Source of the DNA: Sulfurisphaera javensis
GTDB lineage: Archaea > Thermoproteota > Thermoprotei_A > Sulfolobales > Sulfolobaceae
Direction: 5' to 3'
Assembly (NCBI RefSeq): GCF_041154675.1
Contig: NZ_AP031322.1
Coordinates: 682,001-746,000, forward strand
DNA: 64,000 nucleotides
Of the stretch, positions 59,513-64,000 are shown one piece after another. Each line of letters begins with the position of its first letter. Position 1 is the stretch's first letter. The notes under the pieces are model-generated. The model searched no databases. It saw only the letters and a list, made by a program, of their open reading frames with translations, and was not told where the DNA came from. The translations under genes were made by a program, and so were the position numbers.

Positions 59513-60190
59513 TCACCGAAGTCGCAGATTAGACCCTTCATTCTTCTCATCTTCATTAGGGGGATTACCCCACACACCCTTATAGGGAAACCCCCACATC
59601 TTGAGGTTAAACTTGTTTAGAAACCTCTTCATAATATTAAGTGAAGCGTTATACTGTCTATCAAGTGTTAACCCACATTTCTCACACCTAAAAGTCTTGC
59701 CAACCATTCGGGAAACAACCCATCCACATCTAGGGCAAGACCTAGATGTGAAGTGTGGGTTAACTTCCACTATTTTACAACCATAGAAAGGAGCTTTACA
59801 TTTTTACCAATAACCTTCCTCAGCGTTGTTTTTACTCTTACATAACCCTTCTTAATTAATGGTGATTTGAATTTGCTTCTCCCCTTTTCAAATCTTCTTA
59901 TCCAGGATTCAAGGATAGAGTAGACGTCGTGAATTGCTTGGTCTAATGTTTTGCTAATCCTTGCGTATTTTCTCTCGTCAAGTATCCTCTCAATTCTTTG
60001 TATGTTTCCTTCTTTTTGGTAACTCTACTTTTCTTTTCTTCACTTTAATTCTACTAAACACGTATTTTATTCCCTTGTTTAGTATGTTTACGTAAGCGTG
60101 GATTAGTTCTTTACTTTTCTCTTTATTATTTCTTATCGCATACGTGAGCTATATATATTCTTTTTTCTTGTGGTGTGAATGTTTAATTCT
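59513..60190 (-). pseudogene. Degraded tnpB of an IS607-type element
   Basis: The C-terminal part is readable: KAPFYGCKIVEVNPHFTSRS, then a Cys4 ribbon (CPRCGW...CEKCG) and DRQYNASLNI, typical of TnpB. Upstream, two frames read TYAIRNNKEKSKELIHAYVN and LDQAIHDVYSILESWIRRFE, the TnpB N-terminal region. A large internal deletion and several frameshifts separate them, removing most of the RuvC core, so no active nuclease is possible. Confidence 0.8.
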
Positions 60191-60199
60191 TAAGTTCTT

Positions 60200-60756
60200 T
60201 TACACTTTTTCATACTTATGACTTCTCATTTTGCCAGAGAACGAGATGCTAGTTAGGTCTTCAATTACTTCTTGTTCTGGTGTTTCTTCTTCTTTTTCTA
60301 GGACTATTATTTCGCAACCGTGTGTTTTGCATACTTGCTCGAGTATTTCGAATCCGAATGTTAGTAGCCTATTTGGGTAAGCAACAATAATTTTGCTTGC
60401 TTTGTTGTTTAGTATCATTCTGAGTAGTTTTTGGAGTCCTTTTCTTTTCATGTTTATTCCAGATCCTATGTCTGTTATTATGATGTCGTGTTCTGGTATA
60501 AGTAGTTTACCTGATTTAGTAGATTATCTTTTTGTGTGTTTGATGATACGCTATCATAAAGTACTTTTTTCTTATTATTTCCTTAAGTATTTCTACATCC
60601 TCTTCTCTAAATCTCATTTTTCCAGACGGTAATCTTACTGGTGTTATTGTACTTTATATATTCTTGTAATGTTGTGTATGATATTCTTAATCTCTGGCAT
60701 ACTTCTTTGGTCTTAGCATCGTAATTAAATTTGTATACAGAGCGTTTAAACTTCAT
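60200..60756 (-). pseudogene. Degraded tnpA serine recombinase of an IS607-type element
   Basis: From the ATG at 60756 the frame reads a MerR-like helix-turn-helix (KEVCQRLRISYTTLQEYIK), then after frame breaks SVSSNTQKDNLLNQVNYLYQ, the catalytic Ser region of IS607 resolvases, and finally IIVAYPNRLLTFGFEILEQV (60200-60451). The order TnpA then TnpB fits IS607. Stops inside the frame show it is dead. Confidence 0.8.
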
Positions 60757-60890
60757 GCTTATATGAAAACAGTTTTCAACGGCTTATCTTATGCTCGTTT
60801 ATTTAATAGATTTTGTAAAAACAAAAATTGTTGAACATGCTCACTTTTCCTAAGTTAACTTTATATATTGGATAGGCTATCCATATATTA

Positions 60891-61958
60891 ATGAGCAAAA
60901 ATTCATTCACGAAAAAAACACTAATGGGATTATTTTTCATTTTAAATATAATTTTAACGATTATTTTTTTCTCTTTTCTCTTCTCCTTACCAAGAGAAAA
61001 TCTTAATATTCAAACTGACTCCGGTGTACTTACTGGTACCTTTATTACACTAGGTATTTTAGCATATACTTTTGGTCTAAGACATGCAGTTGATGCTGAT
61101 CATCTTGCAGCTATAGATAACGTCACAAGGAAAATGTTGCAGGAAGGGAAAAATCCACTTTTTGTAGGTACGTTCTTCTCATTAGGACATTCTACTGTAG
61201 TAATACTACTTAGCTTAATGTTAATTGTAGCAACTAGATATGTCGTATCAAATCTAGCTAACATAGAGAATTTAGGTAGTATAATAGGAACAATAGTCAG
61301 CGGATTTTTCTTGTACATAATCGCTTTGCTTAATACCTTAGTGCTTTTAGAGCTATACAAAATATATAAGGCAGTCAAAGAAGAGAAGAATATCAATGAA
61401 GAAAAACTAAACGAACTTCTCATGAAAAGAGGTTTTATGAATAGGTTCTTTGGTAGACTTTTCAAAATAGTAACTTCAGAATGGCAAATGTATATAATTG
61501 GATTCCTCTTTGGTTTAGGTTTTGATACTGCTACTGAAGTAGCGATATTAGCGATTTCAGCAACAGTAGCTGGAGCTTTTTCTTCAATTCCAGTTACAAC
61601 AATATTAGTACTTCCAGGGCTTTTTGCATTAGGTATGAGCTTAATAGATACATTAGATGGACTATTTATGAGATCAGCCTATGGTTGGGCATTTAAGAAC
61701 GCTTTAGGCAAATTATGGTATAATCTCACTATGACATTTATATCTATCTTTATTGCATATGGAATAGGTACGATAGAGTTGTTAGGTCTTTTAGTTAGCG
61801 AGTTCAATCTTCATGGACCATTATGGGATCAAATTAATGCATTAAATAACATCTATTGGGAGTCAATAGGCTATTTTGTTATTGGAACTTTCGCTGTCAC
61901 ATGGGTTCTCTCAGCGATCATTTACAAGTTAAGGATAATGAGAAATAACAAAATATGA
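60891..61958 (+). CDS. Nickel/cobalt permease (NiCoT family)
   Basis: 355 residues with eight helices. The NiCoT signature H65-x4-D70-H71 (RHAVDADHLAAIDNVTR) is in the second helix, with LGFDTATEVA and the LFALGMSLIDTLDGLFM block further on. Imports Ni2+ or Co2+, which would feed cobalamin or nickel enzymes; the B12-type radical SAM enzyme in this window is one possible user. Confidence 0.92.
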   Translation: MSKNSFTKKTLMGLFFILNIILTIIFFSFLFSLPRENLNIQTDSGVLTGTFITLGILAYTFGLRHAVDADHLAAIDNVTRKMLQEGKNPLFVGTFFSLGHSTVVILLSLMLIVATRYVVSNLANIENLGSIIGTIVSGFFLYIIALLNTLVLLELYKIYKAVKEEKNINEEKLNELLMKRGFMNRFFGRLFKIVTSEWQMYIIGFLFGLGFDTATEVAILAISATVAGAFSSIPVTTILVLPGLFALGMSLIDTLDGLFMRSAYGWAFKNALGKLWYNLTMTFISIFIAYGIGTIELLGLLVSEFNLHGPLWDQINALNNIYWESIGYFVIGTFAVTWVLSAIIYKLRIMRNNKI

Positions 61959-61991
61959 AATTTATAAATATAATATGTGTATCGACTTCTC

Positions 61992-62372
61992 TCAAAAATA
62001 GTCTCCTTTTCTTGCTTCTCTCATGATTCTAAATATTTGTAAAATAATGTCATCTGGCAAAACTGAAGGTACTTTTGGTTCGCATTCTCCATAATAGTCA
62101 CAATTATAAAGATACTTTGCTAGATAGCCTGCAAGGAAAGTTTTTCTTCCTATTCTTTTATCAATAAAATTTCTAAGTATTTTTTTCTTGTTATCAATTG
62201 ATAATGGAAGCAAATTTACTTTATTAACAAAACATTCCCAAGGATCATTCTTGCTACTACAATACTTGAAAATCTCTGGTAATATATAATCTTCAAAATA
62301 ATCCATAAGTAAGGGATTCCTTCTTTGATCCTTAAAAAATATTTGCTCACATAATTTCATACACTTCTCCAC
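61992..62372 (-). CDS. Hypothetical protein of ABC operon, 126 residues
   Basis: Helical, soluble, with eight Cys spread along the chain (MKLCEQ, KYCSSK, WECF, NCDYYGEC). Not recognised. Its start overlaps the permease gene by 16 bases, so it is translated with the exporter. Confidence 0.6.
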   Translation of the reverse strand: MEKCMKLCEQIFFKDQRRNPLLMDYFEDYILPEIFKYCSSKNDPWECFVNKVNLLPLSIDNKKKILRNFIDKRIGRKTFLAGYLAKYLYNCDYYGECEPKVPSVLPDDIILQIFRIMREARKGDYF

Positions 62373-63091
62373 CTACTAAACCTCAATGAGACGTAGTAAA
62401 ATGCTACCGTTTCTAATATGAGTAAGATCCATGAAAATACTAATAAATCATTATTTATTGAAACTAGACCGACTGATTCTTGTGCTATTATTGCTGACAA
62501 AGTAGTTGGTAATAAATATAATATATAAAATGCAATTTTAGGTAAAAGGTAATAAGGATAGAATATTGGTGGAATTATACTTAAGAATGTTGATAATAAA
62601 CCCCCAATACCCCAACTATATCTCATGTGAGGAATTAATGTACTAATAAAGAAGCCAATAGCGGAAGTATTAAAGAGTAATAGTATCATAACTACTAACA
62701 CTAAGGGGTTAAAGACTTTAAATAACAAGGACAGTATAACGTAAACTATTACACCGGGCAAAGAATATACTAGATTTGATAGCATTAAACCTAAAATATA
62801 GTCGTTAGGAGAAACCTCACTAGCCACTAATAAATCTTGTAATTTTATTTCTAATCTTAGATATGCAAAATCTGCTGTAGATGATAATCCATTACTAGCT
62901 ATTACGGTAATTAATCCTCCGACTATTCCAAATCCTAAGAAAGTTCCGTGAGATATCATATAAATTAAGAATAGTTCAGCTAATGGGATTGCCATGTAAG
63001 TTAAAACGTAGATGAACCCTCGTCTTATAGATGAAATTCCATAAAAGCGTATAAAAGCTAATAAAAAGTCAATTTTCCTCAAGGCTCTCAC
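62357..63091 (-). CDS. ABC-2 type permease
   Basis: 244 residues with six hydrophobic segments and the ABC-2 layout. Overlaps the ATPase gene by 23 bases. Substrate unknown. Confidence 0.82.
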   Translation of the reverse strand: MRALRKIDFLLAFIRFYGISSIRRGFIYVLTYMAIPLAELFLIYMISHGTFLGFGIVGGLITVIASNGLSSTADFAYLRLEIKLQDLLVASEVSPNDYILGLMLSNLVYSLPGVIVYVILSLLFKVFNPLVLVVMILLLFNTSAIGFFISTLIPHMRYSWGIGGLLSTFLSIIPPIFYPYYLLPKIAFYILYLLPTTLSAIIAQESVGLVSINNDLLVFSWILLILETVAFYYVSLRFSRWRSV

Positions 63092-63899
63092 CTGTATATA
63101 AAATGAAAAGATCTTCCAAAGTTATTGGTTTAACTACGTATTTTCCTAGGTACTTAGATGCATCTTCTTTATCTACATAAGAAATTCTCAGTCTGCCTAC
63201 TTTAATATCTCCGACTCCCTCAACCCTTACCTTATCTTTTAATTTATATAGAAGAGAATCAATTGTACCTTTTGCTATTATTTTCCCTTTGTGCAAAAGA
63301 ATAATGTCATCAGAAAGTTCCTCGGCTTCTTCCATGTAATGAGTTGTTAAAACAATTTTACTTTTCATAGTTTTCAATATTGACCATATTTCAGTTCTTG
63401 AATATGGATCAAGACCAGTTGTTGGCTCGTCTAAAAATACTACTTCTGAATTAGAAGCTAAAGCCATGGCAACGAATATTTTTCTTTTCATTCCCCCAGA
63501 AAGCTCATCAGAGGGTTTGTCTTTTGATTCCCAAAGGCCAACTTCTTTTAATACATCTCTTGATATCCTTTCTGCTTCAGATAAAGAGTTACCTTTAGCT
63601 GTTAAAAACATAATTAAATGCTCATAGGGAGAAGCCATTCCAACTGGTTGAGCCTCTTGAGGAATTGATGTAATTATTTTCCTAACCTTATTTGCGTCTT
63701 TAACAATATGATATCCCTCGATATAAGCTTCTCCTCTGGTAGGTAAAAGTTGTGTAGACAAAATTCTAGTTAAAGTAGTTTTACCTGCACCATTCCTTCC
63801 TAATAGAGTTAATACCCTTGAATTGCTGGAAAATGAAATATTATCAAGTGCAACTGTTCCATCTTTGTAAATCTTAGTTAAATTAATAGTTTCAATCAC
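63069..63899 (-). CDS. ABC transporter ATPase
   Basis: 276 residues. Walker A GRNGAGKT (34-41), signature [15 protein letters not shown] and Walker [14 protein letters not shown] are intact; the profile is of a drug/lipid exporter ATPase. It heads the ATPase-permease-126-residue operon. Confidence 0.93.
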   Translation of the reverse strand: MIETINLTKIYKDGTVALDNISFSSNSRVLTLLGRNGAGKTTLTRILSTQLLPTRGEAYIEGYHIVKDANKVRKIITSIPQEAQPVGMASPYEHLIMFLTAKGNSLSEAERISRDVLKEVGLWESKDKPSDELSGGMKRKIFVAMALASNSEVVFLDEPTTGLDPYSRTEIWSILKTMKSKIVLTTHYMEEAEELSDDIILLHKGKIIAKGTIDSLLYKLKDKVRVEGVGDIKVGRLRISYVDKEDASKYLGKYVVKPITLEDLFILYTGESLEEN

Positions 63900-63911
63900 A
63901 AATTACTATTA

Positions 63912-64000
63912 ATGAGTGTTTGTTTTAAGTACATTGGTTATATAAAGAGAAAAGACAATTCAGCTTCAAGACATGAAATAGTTGAAGTACATGTTAACAA
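63912..64000 (+). CDS. Start of a TrmO-like tRNA methyltransferase gene, cut by window edge
   Basis: Reading from the ATG at 63912 gives MSVCFKYIGYIKRKDNSASR and then HEIVEVHVN, open to the edge. The pattern IGYIKRK...SRHEIVEV matches the N-terminus of TrmO (YaeB/VirR family), which methylates t6A37 of tRNA. Only 29 residues are visible, so the call is tentative. Confidence 0.5.
   Translation, partial: MSVCFKYIGYIKRKDNSASRHEIVEVHVN

Noticed and set aside
60393-60632. 79-residue plus-strand frame within the IS607 relic
   Set aside because: It is antisense to recognisable serine recombinase sequence and has no features of its own.

Overview
The window looks like a chromosomal segment of a thermoacidophilic archaeon of the order Sulfolobales. 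I infer this from the low GC content, A/T-ending codons, many leaderless genes with a TATA element about 26 bases before the start, sulfocyanins, a CuA-type archaeal terminal oxidase, a fused-alpha 2-oxoacid:ferredoxin oxidoreductase that strongly resembles the Sulfurisphaera (Sulfolobus) tokodaii enzyme, and decayed insertion-sequence fragments. Genus-level placement near Sulfurisphaera is an inference. I recognised no tRNA, rRNA or CRISPR array.

Layout. Positions 1-8.7 kb form a respiratory island: a Rieske protein running off the left edge, two sulfocyanin genes facing each other and sharing a 481-base identical inverted repeat, an orphan 515-residue gene between them, then a small membrane protein, a CuA subunit II, a heme-copper subunit I and another membrane protein. 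8.9-23.3 kb is a mixed region: a NifX-like/ATPase-like overlapping pair, three MFS transporters, a B12-type radical SAM enzyme (possible lipid-ring synthase), a PQQ-type propeller, a cytosine-deaminase-like amidohydrolase, pirin, family 5 uracil-DNA glycosylase and a TPP enzyme. 23.3-29.7 kb has a ClC channel, a DUF4143-type ATPase preceded by twin palindromic operators, a Nudix hydrolase, a decayed radical SAM/MFS operon and a thioesterase. 29.7-35.1 kb has arginine deiminase, a ParA-like ATPase/membrane Ser/Thr kinase pair and an ABC exporter.

35.2-45.7 kb holds 2-oxoacid:ferredoxin oxidoreductase, a VapBC toxin-antitoxin pair with a putative operator, a phosphate/sugar MFS carrier, an RmlD-like reductase, a NOL1/NOP2/Sun RNA methyltransferase and small unknowns. 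45.8-54.8 kb is a CoA-thioester catabolic island: PaaK-type ligase, DUF35 protein, thiolase, a PaaG-like isomerase, an enoyl-CoA hydratase, an AbrB-PhoU regulator, a ferritin-like diiron protein, 3-hydroxyacyl-CoA dehydrogenase and a radical SAM enzyme. The set reads like a phenylacetate-type pathway in which one diiron protein might replace the multisubunit epoxidase.

54.8-64 kb contains a truncated second copy of the 25 kb ATPase, a 1-Cys peroxiredoxin, a frameshifted AlaX, a canonical box C/D sRNA, the a/I subunit of the A-type ATPase, an IS607-type element in ruins, a NiCoT nickel/cobalt permease, an ABC exporter operon and the start of a TrmO-like gene at the right edge. The items most worth a second look are the sulfocyanin inverted repeat, the box C/D sRNA, the aromatic-CoA island with its diiron protein, the twin operators at 26.4 kb and the co-decayed radical SAM/MFS operon.
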